Positions 26,123 to 35,573 of a DNA stretch of 64,000 bases are shown piece by piece. Location of the stretch: the NCBI RefSeq assembly GCF_009796765.1, contig NZ_CP047023.1, positions 3,021,501-3,085,500 on the forward strand, given 5' to 3'. Every line of letters begins with the position of its first letter. The first letter of the stretch is position 1. Source of the DNA: Paraglaciecola sp. L3A3. Its GTDB lineage: Bacteria > Pseudomonadota > Gammaproteobacteria > Enterobacterales > Alteromonadaceae. The position numbers were made by a program, and so were the translations under genes. The notes under the pieces are model-generated. The model was not told the origin of the DNA. It was given only the letters and a program-made list of their open reading frames with translations, and searched no databases.

Positions 26123-26740
26123 TTGCCTTTATTTCGCTCACCAATATATTTATCAGCTCGACTTTTAATCGCTAGTCTAGTGATATTGCTTGTCAGTTGT
26201 GCTCAGCCGCCTCCCCCACATGCAATGCTGAACTCGGCGCAACACCAAAAACAATTAATGCAACTACAAAACTGGCATATCAAAGGCAGATTAGGTTTTA
26301 GCAGCAAAGGTAAAAAACAAAGTGCTAGTTTTAGTTGGCAACAAAATCAGCAAACATACAAATTAAATTTAACCAGCATAATTGGCACTTCGATACTTAA
26401 AATGTATGGCGATAAACAACAAGTTACTTTAGAAGCCGATGACGAGGTATATGAAGATACTGATGCTAGTTTTTTAATTTGGCGGATCACTGGCTGGCAA
26501 ATACCGGTTGAGCAATTCCCTATTTGGGTAAAAGGTCAAATTACTGAAAAAGCCAAATTTGTCACTAGCGAGCAAGGCTGGGTGAGCCAAATCCAACCCA
26601 ATTGTGATAGCTGTGAAGACTGGTTAATTAATTACGATAATTACCAACTAGTGGGTGACACTTGGTTACCACACAAAATAACCTTCAAAAATCGCAGTAA
26701 TAATAGTCAATTATTAATTAGAGTGAATTCATGGTCTTAG
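26123..26740 (+). CDS. lolB: Outer-membrane lipoprotein receptor LolB
   Basis: A 205-aa lipoprotein (signal ending LLVSC, Cys26). Its mature part has the LolB features: WHIKGRLGF, SASFSWQQN and TSIIGTSILKMYG. LolB inserts lipoproteins received from LolA into the outer membrane. The start is TTG at 26123 with a GGA-type site upstream; the next ATG would remove the signal peptide. It overlaps ispE by 10 bases. Confidence 0.93.
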   Translation: MPLFRSPIYLSARLLIASLVILLVSCAQPPPPHAMLNSAQHQKQLMQLQNWHIKGRLGFSSKGKKQSASFSWQQNQQTYKLNLTSIIGTSILKMYGDKQQVTLEADDEVYEDTDASFLIWRITGWQIPVEQFPIWVKGQITEKAKFVTSEQGWVSQIQPNCDSCEDWLINYDNYQLVGDTWLPHKITFKNRSNNSQLLIRVNSWS

Positions 26741-27597
26741 ATAACACACAAGCAACACTCAAATGGTGGCCCAGTCCGGCTAAATTAAATTTATTTCTGC
26801 ATATTAATGGTCGTTATGACAATGGTTATCATCAATTACAAAGTTTATTTCAATTATTAGATTTTGGTGATGAGTTGGCTTTTGAAATTAATAACACGGG
26901 TCAAATAACCTTAGCAGACCCTATCCCTGGAGTGGCAGATGAAGACAACCTGATTATTAAAGCCGCCAAACAATTACAAAATCACCCTTTAGCGAATAAA
27001 GCCAAGAATATAGGTTGTCATATTCATCTAATCAAACGTTTACCTATGGGCGGTGGTATTGGCGGAGGCTCTTCAAATGCTGCCACTACTCTAGTGGCAC
27101 TGAATATTTTATGGGACCTTAATCTGACGAAGACTACATTGGCAGAAATTGGATTGAGTTTAGGTGCCGATGTGCCCATTTTTATTTATGGCAAAACGGC
27201 TTTTGCTGAAGGAGTGGGTGAAAAATTACAAGGGGTAGAACTAGCTCAAAAATCATATTTAGTGGTTTTTCCAGATTGTCATGTTTCTACCGCAGAAATA
27301 TTCACTCAAGCCAATTTGCCCAGAAATACAGCAAAAATAAAATTTTCAGACTACAAATTCGACAATACACACAATGATTGTCAAGAATTAGTGTGTGAAC
27401 GCTATCCGAATGTTGCAAACACATTACAGTGGTTGTTAGAATACGCGCCGTCAAGAATGACCGGTACCGGTGCATGTGTATTTGCAATGTTTGAACAACA
27501 TCAGGACGCACTGAAGGTTCAATCTTTGTTACCGCAAGGTAGCACTAGTTTTGTTGCAGATGGTCGAAACATTTCGCCATTATATACGTCTATGTAA
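26731..27597 (+). CDS. ispE: 4-diphosphocytidyl-2-C-methyl-D-erythritol kinase
   Basis: A 288-aa GHMP kinase of the MEP isoprenoid pathway. WWPSPAKLNLFLHINGRYDN at the N-terminus and the glycine-rich ATP loop PMGGGIGGGSSNAATTL (about residues 107-123) are diagnostic, with MTGTGACVFAMF near the C-terminus. It overlaps the lolB stop by 10 bases, so the pair is translationally coupled. The order lolB-ispE-tRNA-Gln-prs is conserved. Confidence 0.96.
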   Translation: MVLDNTQATLKWWPSPAKLNLFLHINGRYDNGYHQLQSLFQLLDFGDELAFEINNTGQITLADPIPGVADEDNLIIKAAKQLQNHPLANKAKNIGCHIHLIKRLPMGGGIGGGSSNAATTLVALNILWDLNLTKTTLAEIGLSLGADVPIFIYGKTAFAEGVGEKLQGVELAQKSYLVVFPDCHVSTAEIFTQANLPRNTAKIKFSDYKFDNTHNDCQELVCERYPNVANTLQWLLEYAPSRMTGTGACVFAMFEQHQDALKVQSLLPQGSTSFVADGRNISPLYTSM

Positions 27598-27647
27598 TTT
27601 TGATAATTAATATAGTCGACATGTGATCCGGGAATAAAAAGTTTAAT

Positions 27648-27722
27648 TGGGGTATAGCCAAGTGGTAAGGCAGCGGGTTTTGATCCCGCCATTCGTTGGT
27701 TCAAGTCCAGCTACCCCAGCCA
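27648..27722 (+). tRNA. tRNA-Gln (anticodon TTG)
   Basis: A 75-nt cloverleaf. The acceptor stem TGGGGTA pairs with TACCCCA, a 7-base anticodon loop holds TTG (27680-27682) between GCGGG and CCCGC, the T-arm reads TTGGTTCAAGTCCAG-like, and CCA is encoded. It is in the standard place between ispE and prs. Confidence 0.97.
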
Positions 27723-27837
27723 TTTTTACTGATTAATGTATGCTGAGTAAGTCGATGTTTTGGATTTTATATTGTTATTGTGCAAAACACTCACTAGCCA
27801 GTCACCTCCTAAAATTTACGCACTGAGGATTTGAATC

Positions 27838-28785
27838 GTGCCGGATATGAAGATTTTCGCTGGAAATGCAGTACCTGAATTAGCACAAAAAGTGGCTGAC
27901 AGACTTTACACTAAACTTGGACACGCCAGTGTTGGGAGATTTAGTGACGGTGAAATCAGTGTAGAAGTACATGAAAATGTCCGTGGTTCAGATGTATTCA
28001 TTATTCAATCGACTTGCGCCCCTACTAACGACAACTTGATGGAATTGATTGTAATGATCGATGCTTTCCGTCGTGCGTCTGCAGGTCGTATTACAGCAGT
28101 AATTCCTTATTTTGGTTATGCCCGTCAAGACAGACGTGTACGTTCAGCTAGGGTCCCCATTACAGCTAAAGTAGTGGCTGACTTCTTATCAAATGTTGGC
28201 GTAGACCGAGTATTAACTATCGATTTACACGCTGAACAAATTCAGGGGTTCTTTGATGTTCCAGTTGATAACGCTTTTGGTACACCAATTTTATTAGATG
28301 ACATGCGACAACGTAACTTTGAAAACCCAGTAGTGGTTTCACCTGATATTGGTGGTGTAGTGCGTGCAAGAGCACTTGCCAAACTAATGAATGACACTGA
28401 CCTAGCGATCATAGATAAACGTCGTCCTAAAGCTAATGTTGCCCAAGTTATGCACATTATTGGGGATGTTCAAGGCAGAGATTGCATCATAGTTGACGAC
28501 ATGATTGATACTGGTGGTACCTTAGCTAAAGCCGCCGAAGCACTTAAAGCACACGGTGCTAAAAATGTTTATGCCTATGCCACTCATGCGATATTTTCTG
28601 GTAATGCAGCACAAAACATTCGTGATTCAGTTATCGACGAAATTATCATCACAGATAGCATTCCGTTAGATCCTGAAATCAGAGCGATTCCTAAAGTTAA
28701 ACAACTGACTTTATCAAACATGTTAGCTGAAGCAATTCGACGTGTGAGTAACGAAGAATCTATCTCTGCGATGTTCGAATACTAA
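27838..28785 (+). CDS. prs: Ribose-phosphate pyrophosphokinase
   Basis: A 315-aa PRPP synthetase matching the E. coli enzyme closely from end to end, with [20 protein letters not shown] near residue 97 and the PRPP loop [11 protein letters not shown] near 218. It begins at GTG 27838 ([17 protein letters not shown]), as in E. coli, with GAGG 10 bases upstream; the ATG three codons later is too far from the site. It makes PRPP for purine, pyrimidine, His, Trp and NAD synthesis. A strong terminator follows. Confidence 0.97.
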   Translation: MPDMKIFAGNAVPELAQKVADRLYTKLGHASVGRFSDGEISVEVHENVRGSDVFIIQSTCAPTNDNLMELIVMIDAFRRASAGRITAVIPYFGYARQDRRVRSARVPITAKVVADFLSNVGVDRVLTIDLHAEQIQGFFDVPVDNAFGTPILLDDMRQRNFENPVVVSPDIGGVVRARALAKLMNDTDLAIIDKRRPKANVAQVMHIIGDVQGRDCIIVDDMIDTGGTLAKAAEALKAHGAKNVYAYATHAIFSGNAAQNIRDSVIDEIIITDSIPLDPEIRAIPKVKQLTLSNMLAEAIRRVSNEESISAMFEY

Positions 28786-28805
28786 TAATTATTTGAATTT
28801 TGCAT

Positions 28806-28832
28806 AAAAGGCGACTTAAGGTCGCCTTTTTT
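28806..28832 (+). terminator. Terminator of prs
   Basis: AAAAGGCGAC, a TTAAG loop and GTCGCC followed by six T form a canonical intrinsic terminator 20 bases after the prs stop. Confidence 0.93.
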
Positions 28833-28993
28833 ATGTCTTTACATTGTGTAGCGCCCAAGCTAGTGGTAATATTCGCCGCCCTTTTTATTGGGGTTTAGAT
28901 ATATCGCGAGCGTCAAGCTGTAATATATCTATATTAACGTAGATCCTGGTCGCAAGGATTTACACACAATTTACTTATTTTGGAGTTATCTCA

Positions 28994-29629
28994 ATGTCTG
29001 ATGGAATTTTTACTCTAGACGCAGAAGTCCGTACTGATTTAGGGAAAGGTGCGAGCCGCCGCCTACGTCACGCTGGTAAAGTACCTGCAGTCTTATACGG
29101 AGCGGAAAAAGAAGCCGTTTCTTTAACACTTAGCCATAACAAAGTTTTTCTTGCTCAAGCATTTGAAGCTTTTTACTCTCACGTTTTAACGCTAAATATT
29201 GCTGGCGAAAGCGTTGAAGTATTGGTTAAAGACATGCAACGTCATGCTTTTAAACCTCTTGTTATGCACCTTGATTTCTTACGTGTTGATGCGAAAAAAG
29301 AATTGCAAACTAACGTACCTTTACACTTCATTAATGAAGATAAAGCAGAATCAATTAAAACTTTAGGCGGTCATGCTGAACACCACATGGTTGACGTTGA
29401 AATTAACTGTTTACCTGGTAACCTTCCAGAGTTTATCTCAGTTGATCTTTCAGCTGTAGAACTTGGACAGACTCTTCATTTGTCTGACTTAGTATTACCT
29501 AAAGGTGTTTCTTTAGTTGAACTTAGCAAAGGCGAAGATCATGATCTAGCTGTTGTTACAGTTAAAGTAGCTAAAGGCCCTAAAGCTGACGAAGATGACT
29601 CAGCTGAAGAAGAAGCAACAGAGGAATAA
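28994..29629 (+). CDS. rplY: 50S ribosomal protein L25 / general stress protein Ctc
   Basis: A 211-aa protein of the long L25 (Ctc/TL5) form. An N-terminal 5S rRNA-binding L25 domain contains [20 protein letters not shown] and [10 protein letters not shown], a C-terminal TL5-type beta domain follows, and the tail is acidic ([14 protein letters not shown]). It has GGAG in front of its ATG. The pth start codon lies 5 bases after its stop, so the two are coupled. Confidence 0.94.
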   Translation: MSDGIFTLDAEVRTDLGKGASRRLRHAGKVPAVLYGAEKEAVSLTLSHNKVFLAQAFEAFYSHVLTLNIAGESVEVLVKDMQRHAFKPLVMHLDFLRVDAKKELQTNVPLHFINEDKAESIKTLGGHAEHHMVDVEINCLPGNLPEFISVDLSAVELGQTLHLSDLVLPKGVSLVELSKGEDHDLAVVTVKVAKGPKADEDDSAEEEATEE

Positions 29630-29634
29630 GTTGC

Positions 29635-30234
29635 TTGACTGAATCTACTGATACCAGTATTCAGTTAATCGTGGGCCTGGGTAATCCAGGCCCCGAATAT
29701 CAGCATACTCGACATAATGCTGGATGGTGGTTTGTCGAATCACTAGCAAAATCATATAACTGCACGTTAAAACTCGAAAACAAGTTTTTTGGCTACACTG
29801 GTCGCATCTCCATTGGCGGTCAAGATATTCGCCTGTTAATCCCCACAACTTTCATGAATAAAAGCGGTCAAGCTGTTGCAGCTATGGCTAAATTTTATCG
29901 TATTCCATTATCGGGATTATTAGTGGCGTTTGACGAGTTAGATCTACCCCCTGGCGTAGCAAAATATAAAATTGGCGGCAGTTCTAGTCAAAATGGCATT
30001 CGCGATATTGTCAGTAAAATGGGCAACAATCGAGATTTTTTACGGTTACGGATTGGCATAGGTCATCCCGGTGATAAAAACCGTGTAACTGGCCATGTAT
30101 TAGGTAAAGCCCCACAAAAAGAACAGCAGCAAATCGAAGATGCAATTGATGAAGCTACACGTTGCACTGATATTTTAATCAAAGATGATTTAAAAAAAGC
30201 GATGAACCGACTGCATTCTTTTAAAGCTGAATAG
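29635..30234 (+). CDS. pth: Peptidyl-tRNA hydrolase
   Basis: A 199-aa enzyme with [21 protein letters not shown] (catalytic His in HNAG; Asn in NPG), [10 protein letters not shown] and GIGHPGDK, all typical of bacterial Pth. It recycles peptidyl-tRNA. The start appears to be TTG at 29635, 5 bases after rplY, with GAGG inside the end of rplY as ribosome binding site; no ATG exists before the conserved N-terminus. Confidence 0.95.
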   Translation: MTESTDTSIQLIVGLGNPGPEYQHTRHNAGWWFVESLAKSYNCTLKLENKFFGYTGRISIGGQDIRLLIPTTFMNKSGQAVAAMAKFYRIPLSGLLVAFDELDLPPGVAKYKIGGSSSQNGIRDIVSKMGNNRDFLRLRIGIGHPGDKNRVTGHVLGKAPQKEQQQIEDAIDEATRCTDILIKDDLKKAMNRLHSFKAE

Positions 30235-30341
30235 CTTTAAGGCTAAATAGCCAGAAATGCAAACATCAATTTATAAAAATTTACGTTTATTGGCTATATT
30301 ACTCTCGCCAGTAAATATTATACGAATAAGAGGATTACAAA

Positions 30342-31433
30342 ATGGGTTTTAAATGCGGCATTGTTGGCCTACCAAATGTAGGTAAATCTACGCTTTTTAA
30401 TGCATTAACCAAAGCAGGCATTGAAGCAGCAAACTTTCCATTTTGTACGATTGAACCTAATACAGGTGTAGTGCCAGTTCCTGATTTACGTTTAGATAAA
30501 TTAGCTGAAATAGTTCAACCTAAACGTATTCTTCCTACCACAATGGAATTTGTAGATATTGCAGGTTTAGTAGAAGGAGCATCTAAAGGTGAAGGTTTAG
30601 GTAACAAGTTTTTAGCTAACATCCGTGAAACTGACGCCATTGGCCACGTAGTACGTTGTTTTGATAATGACAATATAGTGCACGTTGCGGGCAAAGTGAG
30701 TCCTAAAGATGACATTGAAATCATCAACACAGAGTTAGCCTTATCTGACTTAGATACCACAGAAAAAGCGCTATTCAGAGTCGCTAAAAGAGCCAAAGGC
30801 GGCGATGCTGACGCGAAAGCAGAAATGAAGGTATTAGAAAAAATTAAACCTCATTTAGATGAAGGTGAACTATTACGTTCGGTTGAGTTAACTAAAGACG
30901 AACTGAAATTAATCAGTTACATGAACTTCTTAACACTAAAACCTACTATGTATATTGCTAACGTCAATGATGATGGATTTGAAAATAACCCTTACCTAGA
31001 TCAAGTACGCGAAATTGCTGCTGCAGAAGGCTCGGTTGTGGTTGCGGTTTGTGCTGAAATAGAAGCAGAAATTGGTGAACTAGACGAAGAAGAAAAAGCT
31101 GAATTTATGGCTGATATGGGCTTAGAAGAGCCTGGGTTAAATCGCGTTATTCGTTGTGGTTATGAACTACTAGCTTTACAAACTTACTTCACAGCTGGCG
31201 TACAAGAAGTGCGAGCTTGGACTTTCCCTGAAGGTTCTACCGCCCCTCAAACTGCCGGTGTGATCCATAGTGACTTTGAAAAAGGTTTTATTCGTGCTGA
31301 AATTATTAGCTACGAAAACTTCATCGAATTTAAAGGTGAACAAGGTGCTAAAGATGCAGGTAAATGGCGTTTAGAAGGTAAAGATTACATAGTTAAAGAT
31401 GGTGATGTCATTCACTTCAGATTTAACGTGTAA
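30342..31433 (+). CDS. ychF: Ribosome-binding ATPase YchF
   Basis: A 363-aa Obg-family protein with [18 protein letters not shown] (P-loop), [19 protein letters not shown] and the C-terminal TGS domain ending in [13 protein letters not shown]. YchF prefers ATP, binds the ribosome and modulates stress responses. It follows pth after 107 bp, and an intrinsic terminator closes the housekeeping block. Confidence 0.96.
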   Translation: MGFKCGIVGLPNVGKSTLFNALTKAGIEAANFPFCTIEPNTGVVPVPDLRLDKLAEIVQPKRILPTTMEFVDIAGLVEGASKGEGLGNKFLANIRETDAIGHVVRCFDNDNIVHVAGKVSPKDDIEIINTELALSDLDTTEKALFRVAKRAKGGDADAKAEMKVLEKIKPHLDEGELLRSVELTKDELKLISYMNFLTLKPTMYIANVNDDGFENNPYLDQVREIAAAEGSVVVAVCAEIEAEIGELDEEEKAEFMADMGLEEPGLNRVIRCGYELLALQTYFTAGVQEVRAWTFPEGSTAPQTAGVIHSDFEKGFIRAEIISYENFIEFKGEQGAKDAGKWRLEGKDYIVKDGDVIHFRFNV

Positions 31434-31463
31434 ATCTGTAAAAAATATTTCAATTGATATTGT

Positions 31464-31495
31464 AAAAAAGGGGAGCTATTAAGCTCCCCTTTTTA
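31464..31495 (+). terminator. Terminator of ychF
   Basis: AAAAAGGGGAGCT, a short loop and AGCTCCCCTTTTT form a symmetrical GC-rich hairpin with A and T tracts 30 bases after the ychF stop. It marks the boundary between the conserved block and the polysaccharide locus. Confidence 0.93.
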
Positions 31496-31661
31496 TATTT
31501 GCTAGTTTTGGTAAAACCAATATACCAATCAGCTTATAGCAAGGTTATAGCAGTCCTTACATCCCTGATTGACCACCCGCGGCTCTGGTTTGTAGGCTTA
31601 GTGGGCTAAGTCAAAAATCAGCAACAAAGAGTAAAAAGCGTTTAGGAAGAACCCTTCGGGC

Positions 31662-31757
31662 AGCGCTTGTACGGCATTTCTACTGCTTCATCACTCATTC
31701 AAGTAGAACACTACATCACTCTTGCGCTTCATTGTATAAATACCGTACAACTCGCTG
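31662..31757. repeat. Inverted-repeat element between ychF and the polysaccharide locus
   Basis: AGCG-C-TTGTACGG (31662-31674) and CCGTACAA-CT-CGCT (31743-31757) form interrupted inverted arms around about 70 bases. The surrounding sequence 31500-31770 has no credible gene; an 81-codon open frame here starts with TTG and lacks a ribosome binding site. It may be a short mobile-element remnant or dispersed repeat. Confidence 0.45.
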
Positions 31758-31776
31758 TAAAAACATTCAACAAAGA

Positions 31777-31890
31777 TCAACAACCCCTAAGATATTCTTT
31801 GTTTAATTCAGTTAAGCAATCACTCTTGTACAAGGCAGCTGCAGCTGATATTCCCGCGCCACCTAATAAGAAATTCCGTCTACTAGTCAT
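31777..31890 (-). pseudogene. Truncated gene: twin-arginine signal peptide fragment
   Basis: Reading the minus strand from ATG 31890 gives a 37-aa product whose first 20 residues, MTSRRNFLLGGAGISAAAAL, are a textbook Tat signal (SRRNFLLGG plus a weakly hydrophobic Ala-rich core). AGAGG lies 6 bases before the ATG, and the start is 24 bases after the stop of the beta-helix gene at 31915, so it was probably the next gene of that operon. The frame stops at 31777 soon after the signal. Tat signals of this form precede cofactor-containing oxidoreductases, so this is best explained as a deleted oxidoreductase-type gene. The small peptide could still be made. Confidence 0.65.
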
Positions 31891-31914
31891 GTTGAACCTC
31901 TATACATATTAAAT

Positions 31915-33246
31915 TTAGTTAAATGCCATGGGGTATAAAGTGCCATGTTTAGGTTTATCTGATAGTGAGAGAACATCATTGAAGGTAATAACTTCATAGA
32001 CAAGATCTACAGCAGGAATATTGTTATAACCTGAACGTTTATGAGCCGTTTCATTTTTATACAATAAATTTTTCGGACCTGGGGCTTGGTGTGTATCTAT
32101 GCCCCCTGTTGCCAGATTATGCCACTTATGCACAAAAGGTATTTTAATCGAGTTTTGTTCCACCAAATTAAAACCTAAATCTCCATTATGAAAGTTAACG
32201 TCGATTTCAAAATCATTTTGATAAAGTACGTTATATTTGGCCTCTTGCTGGATTGCAATATGACGAATTTTTCTGACTCTTTCATTGGTCACTAAAATAT
32301 ATTGCCCTCTAATGTCGTAATAACAATTACCTTCACCACCTTTGTTATAACAACGATAAATATCGTTGTATCTCAATGTCAGGTGCCGAGTATGAGTACC
32401 GATCCAAATTGGATCTGTGCCCGACTCAAGTAACACAGTATCCTGCATCCAAGAATTTTTTGTTGTTCCATCAAATTTAACCAAGCCAACATACAAACTA
32501 TCATCAATTAAGGGATTCACTTTATCTGGATTGTTTAGGTTAACTTTATAGTCATTTCTAAATGGCCAAGCTATATCTGGCACTGATTCGTTTGGTTCAT
32601 CAAAGTTATTACGATCTAAAGGTTGATAGGTGGCTGTGGCATCTTTTACTTGATATTTAATGGTTAAGTTCTCAATCCCTGAGTTTTCTACATCGTCAAA
32701 ATTAATGGCAAACAATTTTCGTGAGCCACTTTCTTGCCATTTATGTTTGATACGCACAATGATTATAGTGTTGTTTTTATCTTCACCCCTTAACACAATA
32801 CCAGACTTCATATTTAAAGGTTGGTCGAGGTAATGTATGCCCTCTTCAACCAGTATGTAAGCCGAGCTTGTATTATTGGGGATAATGACATTATCAATTA
32901 TGTCTTGAAATGCATTAATATCTGTCTCTGTTACAGATTTTGTTGCTACTTTGGTTAATGCTTCTTTACACGGTATACCATCTTCAACACCAGCCAATTT
33001 CCACTCTTGCATGGTAGAAAAATTACTATCATTTTTGCTTTCGTCATAAACCCAATTAGGATCCCCTACTCGATTAGCATTTGCACAGTGGTCAGAACTA
33101 ATAGGATCTTCAGGCACTTCAGGTATTTTAACTGGCTCTTTAGGAAGTCCTTCAACGGTAGGATCTTCAGGGCTGTTTGACTGACAACTTAACAATATAC
33201 TTGCCAAAAATGCGATTAAAAATATAGGGACTTTTCTTGTATTCAC
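31915..33246 (-). CDS. Beta-helix carbohydrate-active lipoprotein (twin 1)
   Basis: A 443-aa lipoprotein (signal ending LLSCQS) with a Pro/Glu-rich linker of about 40 residues before the folded part, which begins NRVGDPNWVYDESKND. The body reads as a right-handed parallel beta-helix of the pectate-lyase type: NMKSGIVLRGEDKNNTIIIV, GIENLTIKYQV, HLTLRYNDIYRC. A conserved GGEGNCYYDIRGQYIL and a C-terminal KHGTLYPM follow. It is a close paralogue of the gene at 33371-34618, but that one lacks the lipid anchor and linker. No characterised lyase or hydrolase family can be assigned from sequence by eye; a role in backbone cleavage is inferred from fold and context. Confidence 0.75.
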   Translation of the reverse strand: MNTRKVPIFLIAFLASILLSCQSNSPEDPTVEGLPKEPVKIPEVPEDPISSDHCANANRVGDPNWVYDESKNDSNFSTMQEWKLAGVEDGIPCKEALTKVATKSVTETDINAFQDIIDNVIIPNNTSSAYILVEEGIHYLDQPLNMKSGIVLRGEDKNNTIIIVRIKHKWQESGSRKLFAINFDDVENSGIENLTIKYQVKDATATYQPLDRNNFDEPNESVPDIAWPFRNDYKVNLNNPDKVNPLIDDSLYVGLVKFDGTTKNSWMQDTVLLESGTDPIWIGTHTRHLTLRYNDIYRCYNKGGEGNCYYDIRGQYILVTNERVRKIRHIAIQQEAKYNVLYQNDFEIDVNFHNGDLGFNLVEQNSIKIPFVHKWHNLATGGIDTHQAPGPKNLLYKNETAHKRSGYNNIPAVDLVYEVITFNDVLSLSDKPKHGTLYPMAFN

Positions 33247-33370
33247 TTAAATTCCTGAATGTTAAATGAGCTCAAACTTCGTACAACAACCAAAAGAATA
33301 ACCTTGGAATATATTCAATTAACAAGAGTTTGGCTCAGATGGATTCATTTAAAATGGTAAGAAGTTTTGA

Positions 33371-34618
33371 TTAATTAAACTTCATTGGATATAAGGTGCC
33401 ATGTTTAGGTTTTTGGGAAAGTTGTTGAACATCTGCAAATGTGATGACTTTATACACAGTTCCCCACCAAGGAATATTGTTGTAACCTGCTCGCTGATGA
33501 TCTGTAGAGTTTTTATAGGTCAGATTATTAGGGCCTGGCGGTCTATGAGTGCCTGCTCCACCAGTAGAAATGTTATACCATTTGTGTACAAACGGAAGTT
33601 TAATTGAATTACCTTCAATCAAGTTATATCCAAAATCAGCATCATGAAAGTTCACATCAACTTCGAAATTATTTTGGTAAAGCACATTAAATTTAGCTTC
33701 TTTTTGCACAGAAACATGGCGGATTTTTCTGACTCTTTCTTTAGTTACCAGAATATACTGCCCTCGAATATCATAATAACAATTGCCTTCTCCACCTTTG
33801 TTATAACAACGGTAGATATCATTATATCGGAAGGTTAAATGATGTGTATCTGGACCTGTCCAGATGGGATCTGTTCCCGATTCAAGAATAACAGTATCTT
33901 GCACCCAAGAGTTGTTCGTAGACCCATCAAACTTGATCATGCCAACATATAAGTCATCATCTGCTATCGGATTCAGTTTATTAGGATTATTTAATTTAAC
34001 TTTGACTTCATTTTGAAATGGCCAAGCTTCACCAGCAACGGTGGTAGATGGTTCGCCATAATTGTTACGATCTAATGGTTGATAAGTACCGGATGCATCT
34101 TGGACTTGATATTTAATCGTTAGGTTTTCAATACCCGCATTGACTACATTATCAAAATTAAAGGCATATATTTTGCGTTTACCATTTTGTTGCCATTTAT
34201 GCTTTAAGCGAACAATGATTTTTGTATTATTTTTGTTTTCTCCTCTGAGCACAATACCGGACTTCATATTTATCGGTTGGTCTAAATAGTGAGTACCATT
34301 TTTAATCAAAATATGAGCTGATTTTTTACCTGCAGGAACAGAAGCATTATTTATCTTATTTTGTAAGGCACTGACCCCTGTATTGGTTAACCATTTTGTA
34401 GCGACTTTCGGCACTGATTCAGCACAAGGAACCCCTCCTGATACGCCTGCCCATTTAGTTTTAGCCATAGAAGGAAAAGCATTATCAAATTTAGTCGCAT
34501 CATAAACCCAGTTAGGATCGCCGATTCGATTACCCTGATTACATTGTGCGTTACTTAAAGCACTAAAAGTCAAAGATGAAATTGCTAATACCGATGTCAA
34601 CATAAGATTAAATTTCAT
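33371..34618 (-). CDS. Beta-helix secreted carbohydrate-active protein (twin 2)
   Basis: A 415-aa protein with a Sec signal ending ALSNA and no lipobox, so it is periplasmic or secreted. From NRIGDPNWVYDATKFD onwards it aligns along its whole length with the neighbouring lipoprotein, about two thirds identical by eye, including NMKSGIVLRGENKNNTKIIV and YNDIYRCYNKGGEGNCYYDI. Repeated I/V-rich short strands indicate a right-handed beta-helix. The tandem copies (125-bp gap) arose by duplication. Substrate and mechanism are unknown; the location in a lyase/sulfatase/GH105 locus suggests a polysaccharide lyase or related enzyme. Confidence 0.75.
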   Translation of the reverse strand: MKFNLMLTSVLAISSLTFSALSNAQCNQGNRIGDPNWVYDATKFDNAFPSMAKTKWAGVSGGVPCAESVPKVATKWLTNTGVSALQNKINNASVPAGKKSAHILIKNGTHYLDQPINMKSGIVLRGENKNNTKIIVRLKHKWQQNGKRKIYAFNFDNVVNAGIENLTIKYQVQDASGTYQPLDRNNYGEPSTTVAGEAWPFQNEVKVKLNNPNKLNPIADDDLYVGMIKFDGSTNNSWVQDTVILESGTDPIWTGPDTHHLTFRYNDIYRCYNKGGEGNCYYDIRGQYILVTKERVRKIRHVSVQKEAKFNVLYQNNFEVDVNFHDADFGYNLIEGNSIKLPFVHKWYNISTGGAGTHRPPGPNNLTYKNSTDHQRAGYNNIPWWGTVYKVITFADVQQLSQKPKHGTLYPMKFN

Positions 34619-35199
34619 TTCATATCCTTATTTGTTTTCATTCATTATTAAAATTTATGTCAATCCAATGATTGTAATATTTGAAAGACAACCTATATGA
34701 CAACTGACAAGCATTAAATTTACCAACATTTACAACCATGTCAACAATATAGATACAATTTATATTTATTTCATTAACAAAAGTAACAAAAGCCACTACC
34801 CAAAAGTAAAATAATCAATAAAATTCAGATAGTTAATAAAATATGATACTACTGAAACTTTACTAGCCTTAGCCGTATTGAGCCTTATCAATACATTGTC
34901 GCTGTTATTTTAGTAGCTAAAAACTTGAATATAATATGTTCTTTAACCTAGATTAAAGCACGTAAGCCGCCCATACCTGTATGACATCTTATAATAAAAA
35001 GTTATTTACATTAGAAATATGTAGAGAAAATAAATGAAAACTAGTTTGAATGGTGAAAGAGCAATAATTATTTATCAGCGCTTGATATACTCTTATAGGC
35101 AATAAAAAACTCAATAATTAGCCCCGCTAGGGTTTGGTTAGATATTCTAATTTTTATTACAGGGCTAATATTGAGTCACTAGATTAAATTAGCTACCTG
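34619..35199. other. Long intergenic region upstream of the twin beta-helix genes
   Basis: 581 AT-rich bases with no supported gene. It includes TTGTCA-type motifs on the minus strand (34692-34710) at about 80 bp before the secreted twin gene, possibly operator sites, and a long inverted repeat (35110-35175) after the EF-hand gene. Confidence 0.55.
35110..35175 (-). terminator. Long inverted repeat after the EF-hand gene
   Basis: CTCAATAATTAGCCC (35110-35124) and GGGCTAATATTGAG (35162-35175) form arms of about 14 bp with one bulged base and a 37-base loop, starting 24 bases after the stop of the minus-strand EF-hand gene. Confidence 0.5.
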
Positions 35200-35445
35200 C
35201 TATTTAGGGTATTTCTTATCCCAATAAGTTTTTACTTCTTTCTTTGATACAAAGCCATTACCGTCAGTATCCATCTCCTTAAACTGTTTGGTAATATATT
35301 TTTCATTGAAGCTATCGCCCTGTTTCTCGGCTTTGTTCTTCTTCCATTTTAAATATCCCTGCAAAGAGGTGCCTTCAGATGATTCTTTTGCCTGAGCCAC
35401 AAACGCAGCACTCATTATTGCTACTAAACAAATAATTTTTTTCAT
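35200..35445 (-). CDS. Small secreted EF-hand protein
   Basis: An 81-aa protein with a Sec signal (MKKIICLVAIMSAAFVAQA) and one canonical calcium-binding EF-hand loop DTDGNGFVSKKE (about residues 59-70), D-x-D-x-N-x-F-x-x-x-x-E. It lies within the polysaccharide locus, downstream of the surface lipoprotein and the TonB receptor. Calcium is used by many polysaccharide lyases and sulfatases, so a calcium-linked role is conceivable; that is inference. Confidence 0.75.
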   Translation of the reverse strand: MKKIICLVAIMSAAFVAQAKESSEGTSLQGYLKWKKNKAEKQGDSFNEKYITKQFKEMDTDGNGFVSKKEVKTYWDKKYPK

Positions 35446-35500
35446 GATAGTCCTTAAATAGAATTTCTTATGAGTAATTAACCTGAGCCTTGGTGAATAA

Positions 35501-35533
35501 ATACTGCTAGATCTGTTATTAATCTAGCAGTAT
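35501..35533 (-). terminator. Terminator after the surface lipoprotein gene
   Basis: ATACTGCTAGAT and ATCTAGCAGTAT are perfect 12-bp arms with a 9-base loop, 40 bases after the stop of the minus-strand lipoprotein gene; TTTATT follows on the minus strand. Confidence 0.75.
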
Positions 35534-35573
35534 TACAAACTTCAGCGCTATTTCACCCTAGCAAGGTTTACTC

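Larger units (their letters stand above)
31434..31914. other. Intergenic region at the locus boundary
   Basis: This 481-base stretch holds the ychF terminator, an inverted-repeat element, and a truncated minus-strand gene start carrying a twin-arginine signal (31777-31890). It looks like a decayed junction between the housekeeping genes and the polysaccharide locus. Confidence 0.6.

Noticed and set aside
28840..28993. Possible leader RNA or riboswitch before rplY
   Set aside because: I saw no conserved secondary structure or ribosomal-protein mimic that would support it.
31667..31912. 81-codon plus-strand open frame
   Set aside because: It has a TTG start without ribosome binding site, is composed of the inverted-repeat element, and is antisense to the Tat signal fragment, which has a much better start site.
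33371..34618. Assignment of the twin beta-helix proteins to PL6 (alginate lyase/chondroitinase B)
   Set aside because: The fold fits, but I could not find the characteristic Lys...Arg catalytic segment of that family, so no family name is given.
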